64,000 nucleotides of DNA from assembly GCF_000006445.2 (NCBI RefSeq), contig NC_006047.2, positions 620,001-684,000 on the forward strand, read 5' to 3'. Positions 38,258 through 47,900 of the stretch are shown piece after piece (the stretch's first letter is position 1; each line of letters opens with the position of its first letter). The notes under the pieces were generated by a model. That model did not search any database and was not told the DNA's origin. It saw only the letters and a list, made by a program, of their open reading frames with translations. The translations under genes were made by a program, and so were the position numbers. This stretch comes from Debaryomyces hansenii CBS767. Taxonomy: Eukaryota > Ascomycota > Pichiomycetes > Serinales > Debaryomycetaceae.

Positions 38258-40711
38258 TTATATCCGAATAACTTCCCCAATAAGTAGTTTCTTTTCTATT
38301 TCATTATCTTCGTCCTCAATAGTTACTAATTTATCATTGTAGCCTGTGATTGAGCTAAGAGAACTGTAGATTTGATTTATCAAAACTTGTCTAATATATC
38401 TGGCTGCTAGAAGGATTGGGTTTTTCGTTTTAAATTGATCCTCCGAATATATATGTGATCGGGTTGAATTGACTTCAAATATATGTAATATAGGAATATC
38501 ATCTAGTTTGTCTAATTCTGAATTTGTTTCATTGTTCTTCATTAAAGCTTGTACATCAGGAATTGAGGATAATATTGCATTATTTAGATCTGAATTGATT
38601 AAAACCTCCTCCATGAAACCAAATCTTACAATACATCGGTAATGTCCTGGAATTTTCATTGATCCAATTAAAACCCTTTCACTATCAGGTACGTTGGGGG
38701 TTGGCAAAATCCTAACCGAACAGAAAATAAAAATAGACGGAATTGATGCAAAAGATGAAATCAATTTGCCATATATCTGAGGTACCGTATTTGGGGATTG
38801 AAGTATATGAATAGATGATTCACAATACATTATTCCGACTCCTTGATGTCGTTGCAAGTTCGTGGAGCCGAATTTTGAATTAACTTTCAATTCATTATTG
38901 CTTGAATTAAGCATCTTTGGAAGTTCAATGCCATATTCTATTACTTCTCCACCTAGGTCCATCCAACTATTATCATTACTTCTATGGCTTAAATCAACAG
39001 TTTTATTTTCTGGGACCTTCTTAAATGAAGGATATAAGTTGTCAATTCTTATTCTTGTATTGAATTTTTGTTCGATTGCCTTTGACCTAGCCCATCTCCA
39101 GAATGAAAAGAATATGAAGAAAATACTAGCCATCATTATCGGAAACCAAGCACCATGCATTACTTTCTTTAGATTTGAAATAATCAAAACTGCCTCTAAG
39201 GGTACGAATATCAATATAAAACAAATTGGAATGATGATATTCCAATTATATACATAAATCATACAAATTGAAATCAAGGTGCTTGTTACAGTTAAATCAA
39301 GAGCAATACCCAAGCCATATGCGGCTGTAACATTACTGCTAGTTTTAAAACCTGCAGTGGTAACGCAAACCCCTATCATCAATATCCAATTAATACTTGG
39401 AATATAAACTTTACCATGTCAATTTTTGGAGACATGTAATATTTTAAGCGTTGGAAAACAGTCCAAATTAATTAACTGAGAAATTATACTGAAAACGCCT
39501 AGAATTAGAGCTTGACTGGCAATTATTGTGCTTAATGTTGCGAGAACAAATATTATCCAAAAGATACCGTTATTGTCGCCGCCAGGAATAGACAAAAAAA
39601 AAGGATTCCTTACATCTTCCGGGTGTTCAATAAGATAAGCACCTTGTCCAAGATACGATGTAATCAAAATTGGATAAACAAAAAATGTTAAGGCAAGTTG
39701 AATTGGAAGTCTCCCGAAGTGTCCTATATCAGCAAACATAGCTTCAGTCCCTGTTATAGACAACATAGCTCCTCCGACTGCATCAATGCCAACCTTTCGC
39801 AACAAAGCGATTGCGTAGTATGGAGATAATGCTCGGAAGATTTGAGGATGGTAATGGACAATGTTAAATATTCCGCAGATGAATAAGCTTATTAACCAAA
39901 GAAAAATAATGGGTGCAAAAATAAAAGATATCTTGTAAGAACCAAATTGTTGTATGACAAATAAAAACACCAAAACCACTTCAGAAACGACAAGGACACT
40001 ATCAAAGGAAGGTTTTGCTATTTGAATTCCGGCAATTGCGCTTAGAACTGATGTTGTAGGTGTTAACAATCCATCAGATAGAACTAATGCACAACCTATA
40101 AAACAACAGAATAGGATTAACTTTGCAATAAACTTAAGTAACTGTGGATTATTCTTAACATTTGATGAAGATCCAAGAAGATTATTTGAGTCCAAAATAA
40201 AGCTTTTAGATGTTTCTTGTCTAGACAATAGTTCTAAATCAGAAGTTTCAGTTGTTCCTGGAATAGTTACCCCCTTCGGACCAATTTTCAATGCTCTGGC
40301 AATCTTTGCGTAAATAGCTACCTGGCCACCCTCACCGTTGTTAGGACCGATAAATAATACTATTAGCACGTATTTCAAGATAACAATAAATGTGAAAACA
40401 TAAAAAATCAATGATATTGCACCATAGATATCGCTTTGGTGTGGTGGCGAATTTGCATACTCGATTGAATTTAAAACATACAAAGGCGAAGTTGCAAGAT
40501 CCCCATATATTCCACCTAATGAAGTGAAACTTAAAAAAAGAACGTTTCTCCACGATTGCAGCCTCGTCTTTGAATCATTGGATTCAAGAGTTTGGGATTC
40601 CTCATCAGCTAAGTTAAGGTTTATGTCTCCATTGTTGGATGAACGAGAATTGATTGAGATGGAATCTGCGTCAACAGAACCATGCTGAATCTCTAAATTT
40701 CTATTACGCAT
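38258..40711 (-). pseudogene. HAK1: HAK-type potassium transporter interrupted by an in-frame TGA
   Basis: The whole length of a HAK/KUP K+ transporter is present in one frame (818 codons including the stop). Codon 431 is TGA at 39421-39419, between LKILHVSKN and HGKVYIPSINW. Family blocks before the stop are GGIYGDLATSPLYVL, GEGGQVAIYAKIA, DGLLTPTTSVLSAIAG and ITGTEAMFADIGHFGR. After the stop come GVCVTTAGF, further membrane helices and the soluble C-terminal domain. No frameshift is seen, so this is a single nonsense change, a sequencing error or readthrough. The remaining 430 residues would lack essential helices. Confidence 0.87.
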
Positions 40712-41508
40712 TTATGTTGGTCAACTGAAATATTTCCAAAAAAGAGTAGATCAGTTACAGTATTTATACACCATTTACTCACATATACCCACATGTATTT
40801 CTACATGTAAGCCTACGAATATTGGACATTAATGATAAATCCCTCACTATTGAAGTAGAATTTGATAGGGGGAGTTTTAACGTCTGATAGCGTATTTTGT
40901 CCAATATTCAATAAAACTGAAGTCATTGATTCAAAGAATAAGCCCTTTATTTCGCCTTCAAAATTTTGTTATTTACAGTACCGGGATAGCAGAAAATACC
41001 GTATTGACGGACGATAGCTTGCAGCTTGGAACGAGATTTTTGATTGGTATTAGCGATCTTGTATCGTATTGGCCTATTTACGACAATAAATTCACATTCG
41101 TTCAGATAATACAATGACATTGGCACAGCCCCTCGTACTGAAAGTCTAGGGAGTGAAATTTCCGAATTCAAACACTCGATTTTCAAATTCCCTCATGTTA
41201 GGGTTGGGCTGCGAATTGAATTGCAGCAAAATTCTCGCAGTCCAAATAAATCGCTCAAAATATTGACCTAATCAACTTGCCATTATGTTTTTATCACTGG
41301 CAAATTCAGAAGGTATTCATTAATACGGTCTTATGCCATTCGAATATACGCGAGAGATTATATGACCACGTTGTCGTGTAGTATGTATAAGCGTGGATGA
41401 CGTAGTGTAGGAATCTAAGAATGGAAGTATTCGAACTACTATAATTTACGTATCAGTATTCATGTATCAAATTAATTCTAATATATTTGTATGTCTAACT
41501 TGTATCAG
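40712..41508. promoter_or_regulatory. HAK upstream region and FMO1 3' flank
   Basis: This 797-bp stretch has only short chance ORFs. A TTAGGGTTGGG element (41198-41208) resembles a Tbf1/telomere-type site. Nothing else is recognisable. Confidence 0.4.
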
Positions 41509-42870
41509 TCATCGTAACAATCTGAAACCTTCGCCTTTATCTCTTAAAGTATTGGCATGTTCAATGACCTCGGATATTCTATCTGATTTCATTGAACCTG
41601 ATATACTCCTATCTTCATATTTTTCCTTATCCCAAGTAGGCGCATGTAGACCATAATTGGTAAGATTGTTCAGGTCAATCCATTCTTGTAATGATTTACA
41701 ATAGTCTGCATCAGCAGGGAATTTTAGGTTGTGGAATTCCTTACCTTTCATTTCGAGCTCCTTTGAATATTCAGAGATCATAGTTTCTTTATCTGGTAGC
41801 TCCATCTTGCCGCTGAAGACTCTGGACAAAACAGCAGCCTGCGATTCAGCTAGTGGCATAGGAACAATCTGTTTTGGTAACGCGAAAAAGGCCAAGGACG
41901 GATCTGGGATATAAAACATTTGCTTGTAAATATTATGAACCATAGTTCCTTCAGCGTCTATAATAGAACCGTCATCCATATAACTCTTTAAGAACGGAAA
42001 GTCATATCTGTAACCGGTACAAAAAATCACGGCATCAATATCACTTACAGTTTCACCTTCCGCAGTGGTTACAGATCTATTGTTGTCAAAATCATATTTC
42101 GTTATAAGTCCAATAACCTTAGCACGAAGGTTTTTAAATTCGGGCCCAAGAGAATTAGACCTATTGGAAACATATACCTTATTGCACCTGACAGTCAATT
42201 GTATTGCAATGTCCGTACCACTAGATGAACTTCCAACAACAAGAACATTCTTGTTGGCAAAGTCATTCGGGTCAGTAAAATACTTTGCATGGGTTATCGA
42301 CAGAGGCAGCTTTATGTGCCAAGAGTTTAGGCCGTTGACTCTTGGAATAAAAGGTACTTCGAAATGCCCATTGGCAAGAACAATGGCATCGTATTGTTTT
42401 ATCGATGTCTTTTTATCCTTCAAATTTTCTACCTGTACTTCCCATATCGAGTTTTTTTTAGTCAATGAGAGAACATTAGAATTCAAATGAATTTTTGTAC
42501 TTTGTGGGATCGTATTAGAGTATTCTTGTAAATATTGGAAAACTTCTTGTCTAGTAGGATATACAAAAGCATCAGGTGGAAAAGTACTGTTGGCATATTG
42601 CATTAGCTTTCCTGTAATATTTGTCTCCAAATACTTATACATTGGCGAGAATAATTCATTTCTACCAACTGATGGATTATTAATATCTTTGATTTCTTTC
42701 AATCCGTTTGGCTTTTTTCCAGTATACAACCACACTCCTCCTAAGTTGTCATTTCGTTCGAACAAATCAACTTCAAAATTAGTAGGCAGTAATCCAAACG
42801 ATTTAGCAGCCGCAAGTCCAGCAGGGCCACCCCCAATAATTGCTATCCTTGTATATCTAACCAGCATCAT
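41509..42870 (-). CDS. FMO1: FMO1, flavin-containing monooxygenase
   Basis: This FAD- and NADPH-dependent monooxygenase is cytosolic or ER-facing; the yeast enzyme oxidises thiols and helps protein folding. The FAD motif GGGPAGLAAAKSFG lies near residue 12. The NADPH motif is GSSSSGTDIA, near 197, and the CTGYRYDFPFL block near 283 completes the fold. I start at the ATG at 42870, since the open codons upstream contain no ATG. Length is 453 residues against 432 in baker's yeast. Codon 3 is CTG and is probably serine. Confidence 0.92.
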   Translation of the reverse strand: MMLVRYTRIAIIGGGPAGLAAAKSFGLLPTNFEVDLFERNDNLGGVWLYTGKKPNGLKEIKDINNPSVGRNELFSPMYKYLETNITGKLMQYANSTFPPDAFVYPTRQEVFQYLQEYSNTIPQSTKIHLNSNVLSLTKKNSIWEVQVENLKDKKTSIKQYDAIVLANGHFEVPFIPRVNGLNSWHIKLPLSITHAKYFTDPNDFANKNVLVVGSSSSGTDIAIQLTVRCNKVYVSNRSNSLGPEFKNLRAKVIGLITKYDFDNNRSVTTAEGETVSDIDAVIFCTGYRYDFPFLKSYMDDGSIIDAEGTMVHNIYKQMFYIPDPSLAFFALPKQIVPMPLAESQAAVLSRVFSGKMELPDKETMISEYSKELEMKGKEFHNLKFPADADYCKSLQEWIDLNNLTNYGLHAPTWDKEKYEDRSISGSMKSDRISEVIEHANTLRDKGEGFRLLR

Positions 42871-42941
42871 CCTTGAAAACCGTACAATTGTTTGAAAGAA
42901 GTAGTAGTACCTGGATTGAAAAATTGATAACAAATCTCGTG

Positions 42942-43213
42942 ATGTTTGATTTTATCCGAGTTTGCTTATCAATCAGAAAGTTGAATGTAAGCTCACAACC
43001 AGAGATATATGCCTTACTCAATTACAGTTATATGTCATTCTAGATACGGTATTGAATACTGTAGATAGGATTTCATCCTTATTTACTAGACTGAGGGATG
43101 GTAAGCCGAGAATTAGAATTAACTACCTCCCATCACTTCCGCAAGCACCACTACCATGGACTTTGAGCTTTACGATTCCTATACCAAAATCAAATATTCT
43201 GTCTGAGTTTTAG
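42942..43213 (+). CDS. Possible small gene or relic, spliced or broken
   Basis: An open frame to the TAG at 43211-43213 encodes a plausible C-terminus containing SSLFTRLRDGKPRIRINYLP, but has no ATG. An ATG at 42942 in another frame could be joined through GTAAGC (42987) and TTACAG (ending 43027), a 41-nt intron, which gives about 76 residues. The intron is very short and lacks TACTAAC. I recognise no family. It may be a real small gene divergent from FMO1, a relic, or chance. Confidence 0.25.
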
Positions 43214-43716
43214 TTTCATCATTGTACATCCTCTATTTGTATACTTTAAATCTACAATTGCTTAAGATATAACAAGAGATTTTATCTGGCCTAAGACCTG
43301 GTAAGGGGAAATCTACATATACCTTCGTCTAGATAATACACATAAAAGCTGTACATCTATATTTTAAATGGTCAACTCCGTTTGGCTTTTAGAAGCAAAT
43401 ATGAAAGCTAGGGTATAAGTATTGAGTTTATGGGTGCAATTTGCACCCAATTATGCGACTTTCTTTCATTTTATCTTGCTTCAGCCCTAAAAGCTTATTG
43501 ATACATAATAAGAGAACAAACAGATTGATAGCAATACCGAAAAGATTTTCTGGTGTGAGTTAGTATATTTGGGTCAATTCAATGTGTTGGAGCCATATGT
43601 CTTCTTGCAAGCGAAACCGTACTCGCGGTTTTTTTGAAAAACGCGTCAATATTATCATTTAAAAGATCAGTATAACTAATAAGCTATTTTTGAACAAACT
43701 TCATTGTGTAGTTATA
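43214..43716 (+). promoter_or_regulatory. CTF4 upstream region
   Basis: An MluI cell-cycle box, ACGCGT, lies at 43641-43646, about 70 bp before the CTF4 ATG, as expected for a replication gene under MBF. A 19-bp palindrome, TGGGTGCAA-T-TTGCACCCA, lies at 43431-43449. Each arm contains TGCACCCA, the consensus of Aft-type iron regulators. A TGCGAC core lies at 43454-43459. Confidence 0.6.
43431..43449. repeat. Perfect 9-bp inverted repeat, TGGGTGCAA/TTGCACCCA
   Basis: Two perfect 9-bp arms flank a single T. The dense palindrome suggests a dimer-bound site rather than a terminator, because no T tract follows. Confidence 0.8.
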
Positions 43717-46401
43717 ATGATCGAAGATAAAATAACTGCATTTCCTAATGGGAACTCATTTGTTAGGTATCATCCAGCTATTGAAAAGTTAGTGATTGGT
43801 AATAGTGAAGGCTTAATCAAAATTTTCAACATTAATGAACCTGATTTAGAACCAGTATCAATTGATATAAATGAAAATTTGACATCTTTGTCATTCCATT
43901 CAAACTCGTTGTTAGTAACTAATACATCAGGTAATCTTGAACTTATAAATTTGAACGAAAATGAATCAAAAGGCACGATTTACAGATCAGAATTGCCTTT
44001 AAGAGATTCAGTTTTTATTAACGAAGGAAAGAGACTTCTATGCGGTGGAGATGATAATAAATTGGTCTTGATAGATATGCTTAATGACAAATCGGTTTCA
44101 ACGTTGCCTATACCGGATCAGTTACTCAACATGGCGTATAATATGACCGGAGAAATATTGTCATTAAGTTTATCAAATGGGAATATTCAAATTTATTCAG
44201 TTATCAACGAGGTTCCAAATTTAATCGAAACGATAACCAGCATACTCCCAGTTAAGATTAATAGCTCATTGGATACAATCGACTACATTGGAGAGAACAA
44301 TGATGAATTGATATCTACCAAGACCCAATGGTCATCAAACGGCGAGTCCTTGTTAATACCCACTTCTTCCAATTCGATTAAGGTTTATGATAGATCAAGC
44401 TGGACTGATTTTGTTAAAGAATTCAAGTTAGATCACTCGGATGTTCGCATAGTTGATTTTGAGCTTAGTCCAAATAATAAACATCTTGCTGTTGGCTATA
44501 AGGACTTGACATTGAAGGTATTTGATTTTAATTCCAAAAAGCTACTTAAGGATGTAAAACTTGAACTTCAAGATGGACATTATCCAACGAACTTGATTTG
44601 GAGTGAAATTCCAAGATCCTCTAACTATAATTTGTGCATTGGCACCACTAATGGATGCATTGTTACATACAGTGACTTGGTAGGTAAAGATTCTGAACCT
44701 ATTTCTGGAAACTTGTTTTTGGATGAAGCCGAAGAATCAGATGCCAATAATACAGATGATTTGTTCAACGATTCTGATGATGAAGAACAAGCACTTGCCA
44801 AACCAAATGGCATATTGCACGAAGAAGACTCTTTGGTGATTGATCAAGATGATGAAGATGAAAACGATAATAATGAAATGCCAGATTACTATAACAAAGA
44901 CGTTGATTCATATTTAGATGAAAGGCGTTCTAATAAGCGTTTCAAATTGAATGGGAGTAAATATAAATCTCCTTCACCATATATATCTGATCGTAGTTCA
45001 GAAAATAAGGAATTTGAGTTGCAACCGTATTCACCAGGATCTACGCCTTGGAGTCAAAGTCAAAGTAAATCATTATCAGATACAGATAGAAGGTACTTAG
45101 CAATGAACTCTATTGGTTACATTTGGTCTGTCAAAACTGCGTCAAACCCAGAGAACTTAAATCAGCAAAGTATAACTATTTCATTTTTCGATAGATCTAT
45201 AAACAAAGACTATCACTTCATAGATTATTATCAGTATGACTTATGTTCGATGAATGAAAAAGGTGTCTTATTAGCATGTTCTGGATATAAAGATAAAACA
45301 GGTAAGTTAGGTGGGAAAGTGCTCTATAGATTTCATGATACAGTTCAAGATTCATGGGAAAGAAATATTCCTTTATTGAAAGACGAATTCATCACCTCAG
45401 TTAGTTTAACCAATAATTCAAGAATTGAGAATGACTATAGTGATGCCTTAATTATAATTGGTACCAATTTGGGCTATGTTAGGTTTTTTAATTTGCATGG
45501 TCTTTGCATCAACTTGATAAAAACGCCTCCAGTAGTTACATTAATGGCGTCATCCAGCTCAATTATATTCATGATTAATCAAATCTCACCTAACGTATAC
45601 ACATATTCTATAATTGATGTCAATCAAGATTACAAATTTATCCAACAAGATGTTTTATTACCACTTAAAAAGTGTACAAAGTATCCAAATCTTCCACTTA
45701 TAAAGGGAGTTTTCTTTAACGAATACAATGATCCTTGTTTGGTTCCAGGTATAGACGATACAGTACTCATTTTATCGACATGGCGTGAAACTAATAATGC
45801 CAAATGGATTCCTATTCTTAACTGTAAAGAGGTCATTACGGAAAATGGAAACAGTGAATCTAAGAAGAATTGGAAATGTTGGCCACTAGGTTTATATAAA
45901 GATCAATTAAATTGTTTGATATTAAAAACTGACAACCAATACCCAGGATTTCCATTACCTTTACCAATAGAGTTAGATATAAAACTACCAGTAACTAATG
46001 GTAAATCCAAGGAGAATGAAGTCAATGGTGGTACAGATGCATCCAAAAATGAAGATGATGCTGAGGAAACATTCTTACGTGCATCTACTATGGGTAGAAT
46101 AGTAAACGATTCATTGAATGACGGAGAAAATGAAGAATTCAACGACGAAATCTTAGAAAGATTACAGAATTACAGTATGATATTCGATAAGTCATTATTG
46201 AAATTATTTGCGTCTGCATGTCAAGAGTCAAGATTAAACAAGGCATTAAGTATTGCAAAATTAATCAAGAACGACAAAGCCTTAATGGCCGCGTCTAAAA
46301 TTTCCGAAAGATTGGAATTTTTGAATCTAGCAAGCAAGATAAGCAAATTAAGAGAGGATCTAGTCAATTTGAGTGAAGGTGAAGATGACGATGAGAACTA
46401 A
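43717..46401 (+). CDS. CTF4: CTF4, replisome adaptor
   Basis: This trimeric hub links the CMG helicase to polymerase alpha and cohesion factors. The N-terminal WD40 propeller spans about residues 1-330. An acidic linker near 340-400 follows, then the SepB propeller from about 445 to 740 (IGYIWSVKTA, GTNLGYVRFFNLHG, PCLVPGIDD). The C-terminal helical bundle lies at about 810-885 (LKLFASACQESRLNKALSIAKLI). I start at the ATG at 43717, giving 894 residues against 927 in baker's yeast. The MluI box upstream supports S-phase expression. Confidence 0.94.
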   Translation: MIEDKITAFPNGNSFVRYHPAIEKLVIGNSEGLIKIFNINEPDLEPVSIDINENLTSLSFHSNSLLVTNTSGNLELINLNENESKGTIYRSELPLRDSVFINEGKRLLCGGDDNKLVLIDMLNDKSVSTLPIPDQLLNMAYNMTGEILSLSLSNGNIQIYSVINEVPNLIETITSILPVKINSSLDTIDYIGENNDELISTKTQWSSNGESLLIPTSSNSIKVYDRSSWTDFVKEFKLDHSDVRIVDFELSPNNKHLAVGYKDLTLKVFDFNSKKLLKDVKLELQDGHYPTNLIWSEIPRSSNYNLCIGTTNGCIVTYSDLVGKDSEPISGNLFLDEAEESDANNTDDLFNDSDDEEQALAKPNGILHEEDSLVIDQDDEDENDNNEMPDYYNKDVDSYLDERRSNKRFKLNGSKYKSPSPYISDRSSENKEFELQPYSPGSTPWSQSQSKSLSDTDRRYLAMNSIGYIWSVKTASNPENLNQQSITISFFDRSINKDYHFIDYYQYDLCSMNEKGVLLACSGYKDKTGKLGGKVLYRFHDTVQDSWERNIPLLKDEFITSVSLTNNSRIENDYSDALIIIGTNLGYVRFFNLHGLCINLIKTPPVVTLMASSSSIIFMINQISPNVYTYSIIDVNQDYKFIQQDVLLPLKKCTKYPNLPLIKGVFFNEYNDPCLVPGIDDTVLILSTWRETNNAKWIPILNCKEVITENGNSESKKNWKCWPLGLYKDQLNCLILKTDNQYPGFPLPLPIELDIKLPVTNGKSKENEVNGGTDASKNEDDAEETFLRASTMGRIVNDSLNDGENEEFNDEILERLQNYSMIFDKSLLKLFASACQESRLNKALSIAKLIKNDKALMAASKISERLEFLNLASKISKLREDLVNLSEGEDDDEN

Positions 46402-46540
46402 CGAATATTTGTCTTTTACAATAGTTAGATTTTAATATAGTATAATATTGTAATTCTTATACAGTTGATATATGTACAAAACGAAGCAAATCTGATTTAA
46501 ATGCTATTCATCATAAAGTATGTAGAATCGAACATTATAT

Positions 46541-46690
46541 TTAGAGTTGTCTCTTGATATAATGGAAGATAATTGGTGCAACCCATAAAGCTCCCGCAAT
46601 AAAACCGGCAGTTTTTAAAGTATCAACGGCATACTTTTCTTGCAACTTCTTTTGATCTTCACTTGGTTGACTACCTGGACCTCCGAACAT
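46541..46690 (-). CDS. TOM5: TOM5, small subunit of the mitochondrial import pore
   Basis: This 49-codon gene encodes the tail-anchored Tom5, which helps pass preproteins from receptors to the Tom40 channel. The N-terminus MFGGPGSQPSEDQKK resembles MFGLPQQEVSEEEKR of baker's yeast. An acidic/basic linker (KLQEKYAVDTLK) is followed by a single transmembrane segment (residues 27-44, AGFIAGALWVAPIIFHY) and the basic tail IKRQL. Length and layout match the family. It is divergent from NAT3, with a Reb1-type TTACCCG at 46801-46807 between them. Confidence 0.92.
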   Translation of the reverse strand: MFGGPGSQPSEDQKKLQEKYAVDTLKTAGFIAGALWVAPIIFHYIKRQL

Positions 46691-46800
46691 ATTTATTGAT
46701 TCTTATGTATCTGAGAATTAGATATATATTCAGTAAAAACACTATCCAGTATTACGTTAATGGCAAATATACAAAAAAATTTGAACAAATTCAACCGAGG

Positions 46801-46807
46801 TTACCCG
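46801..46807 (+). promoter_or_regulatory. Reb1-type site between TOM5 and NAT3
   Basis: TTACCCG, extended to GTTACCCGGAG, matches the yeast Reb1 core. It lies in the 184-bp divergent spacer. A similar core lies upstream of NOP1. Confidence 0.45.
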
Positions 46808-46857
46808 GAGAAACGATTTGAAGCTATCTTGAAGACGGAAGTACATACTAGCAACTA

Positions 46858-46878
46858 ATGTACCAAGACATCCAATGA
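46858..46878 (+). other. Six-codon upstream ORF overlapping the NAT3 start
   Basis: ATG at 46858 opens a six-codon frame ending in TGA at 46876-46878. This overlaps the NAT3 ATG (46875-46877) as ATGA. If transcribed, it could limit NAT3 translation or allow termination-reinitiation. Confidence 0.5.
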
Positions 46879-47462
46879 CTTCTATAAAACCATTTCAAAT
46901 TGAAGATTTATTTGAAATAAACCCAGTTAACCTCGATCCATTAACTGAAAATTTCAATTTGCAATTTTATTTCCAGTACCTAATCGAATGGCCTTCACTA
47001 TTTTTCAAATCAGTTGAAGTAAGCAATGACTTTAACCAAGACCACGAAATCAGTGGATATATGATGGGCAAAAACGAAGGAAAATTGTCGAAAAAAGAAT
47101 GGCATACCCACATAACTGCAGTCACAGTCAATGCTCAATACAGAAGAATAGGATTAGCATCGGATTTATGTTTGCATTTGGAAAACTTGGTAAAGGATGA
47201 ACCATACGAAACTTTATTTATAGACTTGTTTGTCAAGGTAACGAACGTTTTGGCTCAACATCTATATGAAAAGCTAGATTACAGTGTGTACCGAAGGGTG
47301 GTTGGCTATTATGGACGAGATCCACCAACTGATAAAAACGCTACAGACGACCAAATCGATGCCTTCGATATGAGAAAGCTGTTGCCCAAGGATGTTAAGA
47401 ACGAAACTGTGAGGGCCAATGGCCGCGAGGTAAACGTCTTCCCGCATGAGGTAGCATTTTAG
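46875..47462 (+). CDS. NAT3: NAT3, catalytic subunit of NatB
   Basis: This N-terminal acetyltransferase modifies Met-Asp, Met-Glu and Met-Asn starts on nascent chains with Mdm20. The family start is MTSIKPFQIEDLFEINPVN. The acetyl-CoA loop RRIGLA lies near residue 95 after the strand THITAVTV. YEKLDYSVYRRVVGYY and DAFDMRKLL follow, and FPHEVAF ends the protein. It is 195 residues, identical in length to baker's-yeast Nat3. The ATG at 46875 is the only in-frame start that gives this N-terminus. Confidence 0.96.
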   Translation: MTSIKPFQIEDLFEINPVNLDPLTENFNLQFYFQYLIEWPSLFFKSVEVSNDFNQDHEISGYMMGKNEGKLSKKEWHTHITAVTVNAQYRRIGLASDLCLHLENLVKDEPYETLFIDLFVKVTNVLAQHLYEKLDYSVYRRVVGYYGRDPPTDKNATDDQIDAFDMRKLLPKDVKNETVRANGREVNVFPHEVAF

Positions 47463-47900
47463 AGCAAACCCTGTGGTTTTTGATATTTGTCTATACTAAT
47501 GTTACACTGCACTCCCAATTCTGCATTCCTTCATATACTATATAAAAGCTGAGAATAATACATACTTAGTGACTACCGTTGGTTGTGAAACGTCTTACTA
47601 ATGAGCAGTAGATATTAATTCGAATAATTCGTAGTAACAGAGCCAATTCCAAGACTCTGTTGGCCCTTTTTTATGTATGATAACCAAGAACGCATGCACC
47701 TTCTTCCGTTTGGTACGTTTACTTTATTCCTACGACCATTGGTTATTGCACTGTTGGGATGCACAATGCACCTAACAAGATTGCTACTAATTCAGAAAAG
47801 CTGCAATTTACACGTGACTCGTCATACAAGTAATGATTAAAAGACTTAAATAGGGCCATGAAAGTCCAGTTTTTAATTCCTCTGTAATTATTTAATAAAA
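47463..47900 (+). promoter_or_regulatory. Upstream region of the IFRD-family gene
   Basis: This 438-bp region contains a Cbf1-type CACGTGAC near 47811-47818. It also has an inverted repeat AACAGAG/CTCTGTT (47636-47642, 47655-47661), followed by GGCCC and a T run, which could be a hairpin near the NAT3 3' end. No ORF is supported. Confidence 0.45.

Noticed and set aside
41198..41208. Telomere-like TTAGGGTTGGG
   Set aside because: A single short copy in a promoter is no telomeric repeat and at most a Tbf1-type site.
43547..43564. TACTAAC with a nearby CAG acceptor on the minus strand upstream of CTF4
   Set aside because: The following frame ends after about 20 codons and no donor fits, so it is probably chance.
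47783..47794. TACTAAT followed by TTCAG upstream of the IFRD gene
   Set aside because: The frame after the acceptor meets a stop well before the clear ATG at 47901.
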